Positions 48,101 to 60,029 of a stretch of 64,000 nt of DNA are shown here, in pieces. Origin of the DNA: Fasciola hepatica (Eukaryota > Platyhelminthes > Trematoda > Plagiorchiida > Fasciolidae). The notes beneath the pieces were generated by a model. The model was not told the origin of the DNA. It was given only the letters and a program-made list of their open reading frames with translations, and searched no databases. The position numbers were made by a program, and so were the translations under genes. The DNA is taken from positions 7,944,001 to 8,008,000 of the forward strand of contig CANUEZ040000151.1 in NCBI GenBank assembly GCA_948099385.1, given 5' to 3'. Every line of letters begins with the position of its first letter. The first letter of the stretch is position 1.

Positions 48101-51100
48101 GCTGATCCCACTGAAAAATCGTATTCACATTAGAATTATATTATTGAGTGTAAAATGCCTATTACAAAATTTGGAGTTGTTGTGGTAGACATGGTTTTGT
48201 AATATCTCAATATGTCGCCACAAGGAAATCAGTCCGTCCTCATGTAGTCCTACTCCTGGGATATTTTGATTATCTTTGTCGTTATCTTTTTGTGATAGTG
48301 CATCAGGTCCGTTTGTTCAGCTAGAATGTCCCTTCATCGGCAGTAATCCGTGTATGCATATACTTCTCCATTGAGAAATATTTATCCAAACGGAGGTCGC
48401 ATCTATTTAGTTGGAGGGTTGCCAACGGTTCCCTTCTAGTCGTTTCACATTGGTGAAGCAGCAGAGAGATTGACTAATATACAGACTCCTACTGATGAAC
48501 AATGTCGGTAATGATGTCTTCACCAGCACAAGTGTTCGCGGGCAACGATTTTTCCCTTCTGGAAACAAAGATAACACTGACTTGTCCTTCTATTCATTGT
48601 CAGAGAGTGCCATACTTCTGAAGGACACATGCCACACTATTTCTGAATTCAAGCCGCATTCATACATTTTGGCAAACTGTTTCCCTGTGAACAGCTTTGG
48701 AGTGTGTGATGAGCATCAAATTATACCGAAGTTTTCATTTATGATCCAGTAGAAAGCAAAACATTACCAGCAGAAAGAATTCATCCAAACACAACTTCAT
48801 TTCGTTCAAGGATTTTATTACTGGTTTTCCCAAGCTGCAAGAACAAAAATACTCCCGAACAGATATCGTGTCTTATCCTTCAATGAAAGTAAGTCTCATT
48901 TACAAAGGTCGCTGACGTATCTCTTACACTTGATAAAGATGTCAATTTGCCAGTTTCGTATCGTGCAAACCCTAAACGTATCAGTGGCATTATATGGTTT
49001 CCTGCTAAATAGGAGATTTACTACAAGTCCAACACTCACATGCATATACAGGATGGAAGCACTGCATCCCAGAAACCATGCGCGTTCTACTCACAAACCG
49101 ATGCATGAGCGCAGAAAATCTCGGCTCGTTGATCAAATGGCTGAATCCGAAAAATCTCCTTCTCTCTCTCACACAGACACAATTACGCACAAGTCACTTC
49201 ACCTTGAGAGGGATCACGGAATGGATCTAATCAATTTTCCTGGAATGTCACCCAGGTTGATTTGACTTCTAGGTGAGGCACAAACATTCAGCTGGGTGTT
49301 ATTTTTCAATAATTTGGTAAAGCATGAGAATATCCGTTGTATGTACGTAACAAAGTGAGTGAAAGAAATTGCCGTAAGGAGTAAAGAGATCATCTTAATT
49401 TCTGCTTCCCATATGGTTCTCAACCTGAAGCCCATCAACCGGTATCCATAAGAATATCATTTTCAGGCAATTTGCTTGAACGCTTTATTAGAGCTTCGGG
49501 TATATTTCATATTTCCTTTTATCAGAGAGGAGAAGACGGGTGGTTTGCATGTTTACCAGTGAAAAGTCGTGCTGATTCTGAGTTGTTTTGCCTCGTTTCA
49601 TACAACATTTCCAAAACTTCTGAACGTCCATCATCCGTAAGTTACAATCACTTCGTCTGCCCTTTACCCAATTCGTGGTGGGTAAATCAGGTCGGACTTA
49701 TTTCATTTTATCATTTCGAGCTTACTGTATTCAACTAGGTATCTCGCGACACAGCTCGAAGATTATTCACATTGGAAGTTAGCTTCGTTTGCACATACCT
49801 TCGGCTCTGGCCAACATCACGGGCATGGTGTGCAACCAACTTAATTGTTACCAACTCGAAGGTGAATATCTGTGCCTCATTCCCAAGTTGAATCAATCTG
49901 AGTGACATTCCAATAAATTGCTTTGGTCACCTTCGGAACACTTCTGAGATGGTGATTCAAACTGCACGATTAAGGATATCATACAAATCAAATCCCTCAC
50001 TGCTCGTGTGCTCATATTAGTTAACCTTAGTCGTATCACGCACCTTGACACACGCCTATCGCCAAAATAATTTTTGTGGAATTTCCACAACCGTTTGCAA
50101 GGTATGACAAGGCTTTGTGCAAATAAAGGAAGCATTTGGCAAACCACGTGAGTATCTAGTCTGGTAAAACCCACTAGAGACAAAGGTGCATCTTGCAAGC
50201 ATCGCTTGATTTGTTTCCATAGTAGGGTGATATAAACTAGTTTAGAATAACGTGATGTAGCATAACCAGACAAAAAGCCGCAAAACATTTACAGTCTTGG
50301 TTAAGAATGCAAGAAAAATTGCTTGCTGACAGGATTTTCTCATCGGCTATCTTACATTGACCAGAAAGGCGTCGGTTCTTGCACAGAGCCATTTATTCGG
50401 TTCTGCTATCTTCCTGAATGACTTCACTGTTACATCAAGATTTATTTCACTCAATCGGGTTAGATAACACGAAGCTGAGCTGAAATAATCAGTTGTATTC
50501 TCAGATTGACTAGATATCTGACGTCATCTGCTTTTCATCAGCTCTCCATTTTGAGGAAAGACTCTGATGACCCGGGTAATTCCTTCAACACTAACACCTC
50601 AAACATAGTCCATAAGATAACTGACGCGTAAGTGACGAAACAGTAGGTAAATTTCGATCAGCCTGATCAACAGAGTTTTTTAGGTATTTTTATTGTTACC
50701 GACCCCTCCTATTTTCATTGCTAATTTTTACCCACCCCCTTTACTCCCGGTGATCAAAAACTGTAGAATGTTTGATTGAGCGACAGAGAGAGATCAACAC
50801 ATATTTTAGCAGCGTGCCAGTGAAAATATACAGATGTAAGTCGATAAACGTATCTCATACTTCGAAGTAAAAATATAAAAGGAATACTGACAAACAAATC
50901 AAGTGAAATGAGGAAAAATCATCTTCCTCTCCTCCGATTCAATTCTTTATTTTGCCTTAGTGGGACTACATGCTTACAAACAAACTACTCGGAAAATGCG
51001 AGTGTTATTCTAAGAATGCACGATCTTAATCCAAATTGCTTTGCATTCATTCGTTACAATAATACGTAAGAGGTCACAAAACGAACTTTTCGTCTACGTA

Positions 51101-53329
51101 ATCTAAAACCTGACAACCCTTAAATGGTTTTAGCTGTAAGTAATTATATCAACCGGTATGAATAAGTATCTATTTTTACGTTTCATTTTGATCAGTTTTT
51201 TTGCACGTACTTGGCATTTTCATAGTTAGAAGATCCATTGCTCCAGTTAGCCTGTGTAATCTGAATCAAGAATGCTGTTGACGTGAGAACAGTAATGCGC
51301 TTGGCAGGCAAACATTTACACAAAGCAAGTTGAACGAGTAGCATTGGGGTCTGGACTTTCGGTGCTAAATCTATGCCTGATGTTAGCATTGACGAAGACA
51401 ACCGGAAGCCTGTGCATTTTTCATTTCGAGTGAATGCTTTTACATTTACCTGTCACAGTACTGTAAACCAACTGGTGATGACTAATGAATATGGTGTTTG
51501 CGGATAATGATGACAACCTGGAGCGTGCGCAATTTATTATCCGCGTCATCTGAGTCAGAAACTACTTCTCAGGCAACGGCATTGTGCAACCAAGGGTAGA
51601 TAATAATCACGGGTTAATGATTGAAGCAAAACTTCCCATTTGGCTAACAATTTGGCCAGGTTTTTATAGAATATGAGGAAATATAATACCAAAAAATGAC
51701 CAGTCACACTGATTTGAAGTAGAAAAGGTAATTTTGAATGAGCGCATTCACAGTTGATTTTTGTGTGTGTGCGGATTTGCATCTCCGAATTTTTGGTACA
51801 GTGAAGCATTCGGTTACTATGATAATCAATTGATGGAGGAAAATGGCATACAGACTAAGAAATAACTGTCACATGTGTACTTATAAAAAAGGTGAACATT
51901 GCACAGAAGGGAAATATTACGGTAACTTGATTGTCATTGATAATTTGTGAAATGAACTATAAGATCGGAGAGAATAGTAAATTGTCTCCATGAAAGCACT
52001 TCTCATGCAAGGCTAAAATTGGAAATATCATGCAGTTCAGGCAAGCTTTGTGCAATGATCTCACCCTGGTTATTACTATTCGGCAGAAGTGCGTGTAGCA
52101 ACTGGCCCGATTACGTGGGCTGTCATTCTAGCAAAAAATTGGTTTCACCAAGCCATCAGTGCTCCTGGTCCATGATACATGTGCACGCTACGCATGAGTA
52201 GGACAAGTGGATTTCAACCACTCTGAAAATCAGACCAAAATGGAAAACTTATTGTTTGTTGTGATGTGACATTGATTGGTGCTCTACCAATTGAAACGTT
52301 TCTGATATACTGATGAGTGATCGTGTAAAACCTGCAATGTTCAGCCGAAAAAGTCGGTGACATGTAAATGCTTCTGTCGGTGCCTTAAGCAATCAGTACA
52401 TGAGGAAGTGTTTCGGAGCAAGACAGCCACATTCCAAGGTTGGACTGATTGATTGTCTGAGTCTGTCCGGAAAGACGCGCTCAAGTTATTTGCTGCGAGT
52501 GAGGGTGGTGATATATAGTCAACAGACTGGAACGAGCACGATGTGTTGGCATGGCGTGGGGCTATTCACTAATAAAAGATTTGCGACTAACTTGAAATTC
52601 AATGTGCTGTCAATGATTCTCGCCTTTCTCAGAACAAGCCAGCTCTGTTTCATTGATGACGGAAGATTGTCGTTTACTTCAGACAATAGATTTTCTCGAT
52701 AGTTCTGAACATCCTCCTGAACAATCTAATTGTTCCGCTTGGCTTGTTTTTGATTCGTCGTACATTCTTACTTTCATAACACATGTTTTCCAACCCAGAA
52801 ACTCCAGTTGCTCAGAGCTTCTACCCAGATGACTAAGACGAAGTCAATTGAATCAACAGTTTTCATATCTTCGTTTATTTCATGATATGTTATATACGTA
52901 TATGTGGCTGCCTATGATGACAGCTTTTTGCGTGGACAACTTGTTCTCTGACCGTTTGTTGATATACCGTCATGCTAAAGAACACGGATTATTCAGCTTG
53001 CAGATTGAAGCCTTGAATCGTTTCTAGCGAAGTGAATATTCATTTGTGCAGGATATAGTGCATTCCAATTAAATATACCCGAGCAATATTACTTGAATCA
53101 ACAGTAGTACTGAATTGAAGGAAATCGCGGTGTATAGTTCAGAGGTTCAGTACGCAGCTGAGTTTTTGACGTGCGCGAACGGTGCTTACTAATATGTTTT
53201 TTATATGACCGCCTGATCAGTCGACTGAAAATCAAATAGGTTGTCATGAGTCTTTTTCGAGGCATCAAAATTCTCATCCTTACAAACACATTATCCATAT
53301 TCATCAATGAAGGCACTCCACCTTGATGG
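45171..53329. other. Long stretch without supported genes
   Basis: The longest frame is 131 codons on the minus strand at 49893-50288; it shows no domain, no repeat and no biased composition. Frames at 48930-49265 (111 codons) and 52400-52702 (100 codons) are likewise unrecognised. Nothing in the interval aligns with the PLE or RTE copies. CTGATGAGTG at 52312-52321 resembles the hammerhead core but the rest of the fold is missing. Confidence 0.5.
46871..46890 (+). repeat. (AC)10 microsatellite
   Basis: Twenty bases of perfect AC repeat, followed by AAAACC. Confidence 0.95.
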
Positions 53330-53685
53330 GACTGCGCCTTGGCGTGGTTTGATGGCTCACGTGCGTCAATGACCTAGAAGGCTATATACGGGATGGCATG
53401 CTCAAGCCGGAGATGTACTCTTGCCTGACAGGTCAATCGGTTATTGGTAGACGAAATTCAGTTTCCAGAACCAGTTGATGTGCAACATTTAGTTTTATTC
53501 ATTATGCCCCTGGAGAGGACACTTCAGCGAATAAACACGGAGATGAGCAGTTTACCAGTCTAAACGCCTCCCACAGATGGATGTAGGAGTGGATTACTTG
53601 TGGTTCCTTCCGATGCTGGGTAAAGTCATCGCACTTCACTCGGCAGCTATGGCCCACCTAAGTTGGGCATTCCCCGGCCAAAACG

Positions 53686-54030
53686 ATGCCGTCTCGTCCA
53701 CGTTCCGTCTGCCCTGTTGGGTGCTTGGGGCTAAGGAATGAATCCGAAAGGTGGCTCGATAATGGAGCACCAGCGAGGACAAAACAAAACAAATGTGGTA
53801 ATCAGGTCTCACATGACAGACTAGAAGAAGTTTCTTCACAGGTTCTTCGGTCACTTTCACGTGCTGGGTTCAGGCCCCACTGCCTTGTGGGTGGGACTTT
53901 TGAGTCAAAGGCTCTGGTTGGGTTTCCCAAAGAAAAACCCCTTCTGCGCTGTGACCAACCGCTAAGTATGATTTCCTCCCTAGCATCTGTCATGAAAAGG
54001 ACCTTGCCGATTTCCCCTCCTTTACCTTGA
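53686..54030 (+). other. Unrecognised 114-codon frame in the RTE 5' region
   Basis: It is uninterrupted and has G+C similar to the RTE body. It is rich in Arg, Ser and Pro and shows no catalytic motif. It ends about 80 bp before the endonuclease frame. It could be translated 5' sequence of the retrotransposon or simply an open stretch of its 5' UTR. An overlapping minus-strand frame (53636-53860) has no more support. Confidence 0.35.
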
Positions 54031-54109
54031 GATCGACGAAAAACAAGACAGGTAACAGCGGCTTTGATGAAAGCAGTTTCCGGAGTTGGGTAAAAATTGA
54101 AAACACTCC

Positions 54110-54880
54110 ATGGGCCTAAATGTTCAATCGATTTTTATGCCTTCAACGTCCGCACACTGTCAAATAGAGCAACAAGCTGCTCTCACTATAACTCCTAACA
54201 ATTTCAAAATTGATGTTTGTTGTGACTCCGAAATACGCAACAAACTGAAGTATCGATGTTTGTTTGTCGTGTCTGTGTATGTGCCCACTGACTGTAGTTC
54301 CTCTGAAACCAAGGACAAATTCTATCAGGATTTGTCTCGGTTGCTTCACAGCTTACGTTCAACAGGCTTGATGGTCGATGCTGGGAATTTCAACGCCGAC
54401 GTTGGTCATTTGGGAGATTCCAAAGGCACACTTTAGGCCAGTTTGCTATCCCAGCTAATGAACTTCTGCCTTAAGAAGCAGCGTAAACTGGCATGCTTCA
54501 ACTACATGTTCATAAAGTTGGACTCAGATTGACAACTTTCCGATGGTTACCGCTGGCATGAATCAGTTGAAGACTGTTGTTCAGTCTGGTCTACGTTTGG
54601 GGACTCGAATCATGCCTTGGAACGTGCTCACTTCTGTTTACGTCTCGTCCGTGGTCGCACCAGCGTAAATGCAACCCTTCTCGTGCAGTTGCTTCTGGAT
54701 GACCACCGGCGATATGATTTCCAGACAGAGCTGTCTAAACGATGTCTAAGCTGCCGAATGTCCATTACCTGGATGAATGCTTGTCACAGATCAAGAGCGC
54801 TTCTTGTAGCGATTGAAATGCCACCCCTGATTTTGGCTCGGGTAGTTCTCCAAAACAATGGATATCTTCGACACTAGTTG
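54110..54880 (+). pseudogene. RTE endonuclease domain (AP-endonuclease type), broken
   Basis: VSVYVPTDCSSSETKDKFYQ (about 54270-54330) and VDAGNFNADVGHLGDS (about 54373-54420) are the central motifs of the AP-like endonuclease of RTE elements; the usual GDFNA box reads AGNFNA here, so the catalytic Asp of that box is replaced by Asn. A stop (TAG at 54434) interrupts it. WHESVEDCCSVWST and GDSNHALERAHFCLRL (54558-54660) carry the final SDH box as SNH, another changed catalytic residue. The protein would nick target DNA to prime reverse transcription. Confidence 0.7.
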
Positions 54881-55004
54881 CTTCGTTGGATGCTCCGTCG
54901 CTTTGGATGACACATTCAAGGAATTTCGTAGATCCCTGAGACGAGAACTGACAAGTAGTCCCAAAAATGACTGTGAACAGTGGCGGATTGTGAAATGTAT
55001 GTAA

Positions 55005-55274
55005 ATGCAAAGGGCTGCGTCCATTGACAATACTGACAATCTGTTCCGTTTGGTTAGAGGTACGTGCCTACAGAATCATGCTGTGGGTGAAATAATCAAA
55101 GAATCCGACGGCTCACTGATTTCTTCCCAGGGAAGACATCTGAATCATTGGGCGAAGCCCTTTAGGGAAAAATTCATTTGGCCCACTTCAACGGTGGACC
55201 TTCCAAATATACTCGCGAAAGAAACGATGCAGCTGGATATCACTCCACCATCAAAAGTGCAGTTTTTGCGCTAG
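55005..55274 (+). pseudogene. RTE linker between endonuclease and RT
   Basis: AASIDNTDNLFRLVRGTCLQ followed by KESDGSLISSQGRHLNHWAK and FREKFIWPTS is the typical RTE connection, in which a Phe-Arg-Leu helix precedes a Trp-Ala-Glu/Lys-containing helix. It is open for 89 codons and then breaks near 55272. Confidence 0.6.
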
Positions 55275-55539
55275 GTAGGTTCCTTGAAAAGAGACGAAGC
55301 CGCTTGGCTGGATGGCTTGCCTCTACTTTATTATATAAAAAGTCAACAAAACTGCTACGGGCAATCTGTGATGGTGGGTGGTGTGAATCGGTGATTTTAC
55401 CGATTTACGAGAAATTTGACAGGTCCTCTTTGGAAACCAACAGAGGAACTAGCCTGGTAAGTATCGTTTTTTCCCCTGCTCACCGGTCTTATTCTCCACC
55501 GATTATGCAGCTCCAACAAAATGTGAACGCGTGAGAATC

Positions 55540-56100
55540 AAGTCGGTTTGAAACCCAATCGTGGTTTTATTGACCACATCTTCACTCTCCGAAAAACCTT
55601 AGCAAGGCTCAAAATCACTGTCTTTCTGGATCCGAAAGCCGCTTTCGATTCGGTCTCCCAAATAGTTCTCAGTCGCTGCCTCACACTGAATGATATGCCA
55701 GAGAAACTTATTTCTCTTTTCCGATGCTTGTAAGCTTACAGCTGAAACCGAGTTCATGCTTACGGCGATCTTTCGCCCAAGTTCAGCACTGAAAGTGGTG
55801 TTTGTCAGGGTTGCCGTCTTTCACCCTGCCTTTTCAATTTCGTAGTTGAATTGTTTCTTGAGATAACCATGTCGTTTTGTGAGAATAGTTGCACCGATTC
55901 TTGCTGATGCAGTGAACTGTCTGACCTGAAATACGCGGATGATATCGCTCTTCTGAATGAAGATCCAGGTAAGTTGCAAGCTCACTTACATAGACTAGAA
56001 AACAGTGTGGCAATGTTTAAGTTAGGTTTCGCACCTTAAAAGTGTAAAATGCTTCTGATGGGCTCGGTTGGCTCAAAACAAAACCGTTTCTTGGCAGGGG
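55540..56100 (+). pseudogene. RTE reverse transcriptase palm, several stops
   Basis: The frame reads NRGFIDHIFTLRKTLARL, then VFLDPKAAFDSVSQIVLSRC (motif A with its Asp), then stops near 55731 and 55743. HAYGDLSPKFSTESGVCQGC and RLSPCLFNFVVE (motif B) follow, then KYADDIALLNEDPGKL with the YADD box intact at 55932-55943. FAP, a stop, and KCKMLL follow at about 56030. Unlike the PLE and the minus-strand relic, the catalytic box is complete, but at least four stops prevent translation. Confidence 0.8.
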
Positions 56101-56279
56101 AAGATCTAGCTGAGGTGAATAATTTGTAACATGGAAAGTGATATTTCCCTAGATGAACGAATATCGGGTGAAGAGTCATAGCGTATACTGAAGGCGCGTT
56201 TGGCTTTTGCCGCTCTCTGTCATCTGTGGCACCGGCGTGACATCCGATTGTCTGTGGAGGGTAAAGTGTACAAAGCGGT

Positions 56280-56830
56280 GGTTCGGTCCTTTTTTTGTCA
56301 TGCTCAGAAACATGGTCATTAGGAGAGGAAGCTTGGTCTAGACTGTCCGTGTTTGAGCACCGTTTTCTTTGTAGCATTGTTCGAATATAGTGGGAATACC
56401 TCATCAGAAGTACTGAGGCCAAGCTTAAGGTCTTGGGAACCAGAGATCAGTCTCAGGTTTAAGTACCCAGTCTGAACAGGGTAAGGTGGTTGGGACATGT
56501 GTTACTCACACCAGCCGATAGACGTCCTTGGCGTACGCTCTTTACCGAGGCCGGTAGTGTATGGAAGACAGGGCGAGGTTTTCTGTCCATGACATGAGAA
56601 AAAGGTTTTAAAATGTTGGTCAATGAAATTGACCACGTAGGACGTGTTAGACTTCCTGGTTGGAGTTCATGTGACCCACCTACCCACGGGATGGAGACTT
56701 TAGGTGATTTGACCAAGTGGCGTAGATGCGTTCGGACTCTTTCCACGTGTTCGAGGTTTCCGCCTTTTACTTTAATGTTTTCGTATTCTTCAAGCTACGC
56801 TTCTGTTCCTTTTACCGTTTACTGAACGAT
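56280..56830 (+). pseudogene. RTE C-terminal region
   Basis: Pieces in shifting frames read ETWSLGEEAWSRLSVFEHRF, VRWLGHVLLTPADRRPWRTL (about 56479-56540) and HVGRVRLPGWSSCDPPTHGM followed by ETLGDLTKWRRCVRTLS (about 56635-56745). This is the conserved tail of trematode RTE proteins, rich in Trp and Arg, of unknown precise role. The readable end is near 56800. Confidence 0.7.
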
Positions 56831-56912
56831 GCTGGAAGGTAGTAACCGAAACCGAAGCACTGAAGTTCGAGGTTAATGGTTGACTAAACTGAAACTGAAG
56901 CTGAATAAAAAC

Positions 56913-59900
56913 ACGATATTTATATTTGTGTACCTAACTTAGAACAGATGTTGGTTCGTTGTGCAACTGATGATCCACTGTTGAAGCAGACTCTCTTTTA
57001 CCATGATCAGCCAGTCATATTTGATATACTGTCTACGTGTTTCGACTACGGTAATCTGATCGAGTGTGGTCACGGCATTACAAAATACTTAATCGTGGTT
57101 TTTATCTTTAAGTATGGAACGTTCTGCATATAAAAGACTAGGGCAGAAAGAACAACGATGAAGTTGAGTTGTTTTGATCCGCACTCGGTCCACTATGCCA
57201 CAGTTTCGTTTCCAGTAACCAGCCAAACGAGTGACGTAGGACTTTGAGTGTCAGATCGCGTAACTACAAGGGAATTGTTTTGTGGTTGGTCATTAGGTTT
57301 TCTGCCAATAAGTGTGTACCTCCTTTTAGAGTGATGTGTGTGTTTTGCTAGCATTCAATACCACAAATGACAATCTATTTCACGTGTGTTTCCCTTCATA
57401 TTGGTATGGTTGTGCTGCTTTACCTAGATACTGGTCCTAAGTGGTACACTGGTAACTACCTCGAAAGGCAGTTCCTGCTCTGGAACGTTTGTGTGCATTA
57501 TTTTATGGTGACCGCCTTAATCGAAATAGAATCAGACCTTATATTTGAAGGTTAGAGGACGATAGCCAGGTAACGCAATGGACATATGCAATGGAATAAG
57601 TCAAAGATATAGATGATGCTGGTCGGATGAGGATGAATGAGGCGTCAATGAAAACATACTGAGCTTTGTGGAACGTTGGTTTGTGTTGCGTGTACTTATG
57701 GCCCAAAATCGTCATGGTTTTGGAGGTCAAATATTTCATCCCGGAACGATACTTCGATTGAGTTACTGCTTGCTTATACATGCTGTGATTCAATGTGCTA
57801 AGTGGAAATAGTATTGAGATTTATTTGTTGTACACTCGTTTCATGTAAGACTTCCTTCGATGCTTATCAGAACATTCCAGTGCAATGTAAGTGAAAAGCA
57901 ATAGTATTATTGTTCAATCGTATCAATACGTATCATTGGGGAGTGTATTTATCATGTCTATTCTAAATACTTTTTGAAACATAACAATGTTTGTGTGTTA
58001 TGTGCTGTGATACCTTTCAATTAACCCTTCATAGTATTGATGTTGATTGCTATCTTTCATCGTTGGGCTGGTGGCTATATACTCAGTTGTTCAACTGAGT
58101 GGGTCTTTCTCTGGTAGTCGACACCGATGACAATCGACTGTGGCATTTGATTGTCTCATAGTGACTCATGCGCTGTACGAGTTGAACCAAGGCATCATAG
58201 CAAGAACTTGTGCATTGCTGAATTGGATAATATTGTGAATATAGGTAGTAGGAAAGTAGATTCGTACAATGAGATTCTTCGTCATGTATCAATGCTCAGC
58301 TCACGATGGATAATAATGGGAATGTGGTACAGCTACTACATCCTTGCTCGGATTCATCAGCAGTGCACATATGCACCAAAAATGTTTGAGGGCTTCAGCC
58401 ACGAAAAAACATTTGCGAGTTTAGCAGGTAATCTGTGGGCTGTCTGACAGGGCTGTCAACGACTTGATAGAATAAGCACTTGATGAAGAACTGTTTTCTC
58501 ATGAGTTACGTTTTCATTTGTTATTCTCTCAGTTAACATTGGTTTTCGACACAGATCGGTGGGACATGGAAGGCTTTGTGTTCATGACAAATCAAAACTC
58601 ACCAGCTATGAAATTTGGATGTGAATTTGTCTAACCAAAAGATACAAGTGCTGATTTCACTAAAATCCAAAACGGTGATCCACGCCTCAGGCGCCGCGAA
58701 TTCAAAACGACAGATTTATTTGCATGTTCAATTCCATGTGATACTTTTAAGATAGAAACCATGTTTCGCATTTCATTTCTTTGACCTTCCTTTTCTATAT
58801 CATGATCTTCCTTTTAAAACAATGTAGTTCATTTGTTTGTCGTTCCGATCTAGTTTGAATACCAAGAGCCACGAATAATATCTACCTTTATTGAGTGTTA
58901 TCTGGTGTAAGTTAATAATTATTCATTCAATTTTGGCATGGATATGAAAATCTCAAGGGGCGTTACGTGGAATATGGGTTATATCACGTTTATTTGTGGG
59001 CTGCCTCAACATAAGTAGCTCAGTGCGTTGTAGAAACGAAAACTCATGCCTTATTTGGGATCATCTGCAGTGGCAGCATTTATATAGATTAGTATTTTCA
59101 GAGGTTGTAGGTTGTTGACTGAGAGTCAGGAGGTATCCGTTTACGTAAATGAAACGTCTGGGTTCGAATTGTGATTCAACCAAAATAAACATTTCAACAA
59201 GAAAATCTTAAGAGATGCGGCAAAATGAGCTGTTAATGAAGCCGATCAATCCGACGTCTAGTTTTAAAACTCAACTCCCCACAGCCAGTTAGTCCTTCAC
59301 AATCACCAAAGTTATATTGTTCTCAAAGAGGCAGTTACAAAGTTACATAGTGTAGAAGTGACTTTGAATAGTAACCTTGTTTTTTGTGACATTATCCTAA
59401 CATTTTATTAATGGAACAAATCCAACAGCAATCTTTTATATGGAAGACTCCAGTTTCAACGAAAATGTAGCGAAACTGACTTAGAACTTGCAGAAAAATT
59501 GCAGAAGGCAGAGTCGATTCAGTTCATGTGCATTTAGAAGAACGAAAGCAAACCTGAAAGCTCCAGCGGTGATAGTGTGATGAATGAAACGCGGTCCTAC
59601 ACGACGTGATCAATGCAAGTGAAGATTGATTGGCACTCGTGAACGAGAACATGTGCGGAGAGTTACGAGTATTGAGATGGCTATGCTCGTGTGTCTCTTA
59701 ATCTATTGGACTGGAATGAACAGATGCGAACACCGGTAGCAAGCAGTAATACTGACTACTGTCGCTTCACTTTCAGCAAATAATGCACTGCAGAAATATA
59801 CTGGTTCAGCTGTCCAGATCCGCGGGAAGTTTATTTGTTACTTCCATCGTATCAAACAGGAAAATTTGTAAATAAAGCTCTTTAGGGACGCGATCGGAGA

Positions 59901-60029
59901 GGATACTTTTAAGTGTGAAACTTCAAAGGTCACGAGGACGGTGCGGAGATAACTCGTGGTACAACGAAGGTGGTTCGACGCAGACACAGACAAGCCAGGC
60001 CGCTGGATGTGCTGGAGGCAGTGAACTTC
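56913..60029. other. No supported gene; possible SINE end near 59160
   Basis: Open frames are up to 98 codons (58151-58447) with no recognisable domain. GGGTTCGAATT at 59160-59170 resembles a tRNA B-box, preceded by ACTGAGAGTCAGGAGG about 40 bases upstream in the A-box position. No second aligned copy of its body was found. Confidence 0.45.

Larger units (their letters stand above)
53330..56912 (+). mobile_element. RTE-clade non-LTR retrotransposon relic, nearly full length
   Basis: The protein domains follow RTE order: an apurinic-type endonuclease (54110-54880), a linker (55005-55270), RT (55540-56080) and the C-terminal region (56280-56800). The tail ends near CTGAAACTGAAGCTGAATAA at 56887-56906, a short repetitive 3' end as is usual for RTE. 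The GC-richer stretch from 53330 to about 54060, with one 114-codon frame at 53686-54030, is probably the 5' region of the same element, because it changes composition together with the coding part. Many stops and frameshifts make this a dead copy. I found no target duplication. The SR2-like RTE elements of schistosomes are the closest family I can name, by motif resemblance only. Confidence 0.75.

Noticed and set aside
49893..50288. A 131-codon minus-strand open frame.
   Set aside because: No recognisable domain, no second copy in the window and no flanking splice or transcription signal; a frame of this length is expected somewhere in 64 kb.
52305..52360. CTGATGAGTG at 52312-52321 followed by TAAAAC, a possible fifth hammerhead copy.
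   Set aside because: The stem II hairpin with AACA loop is missing, GAAA reads TAAAA, and the flanks do not align with the repeat body.
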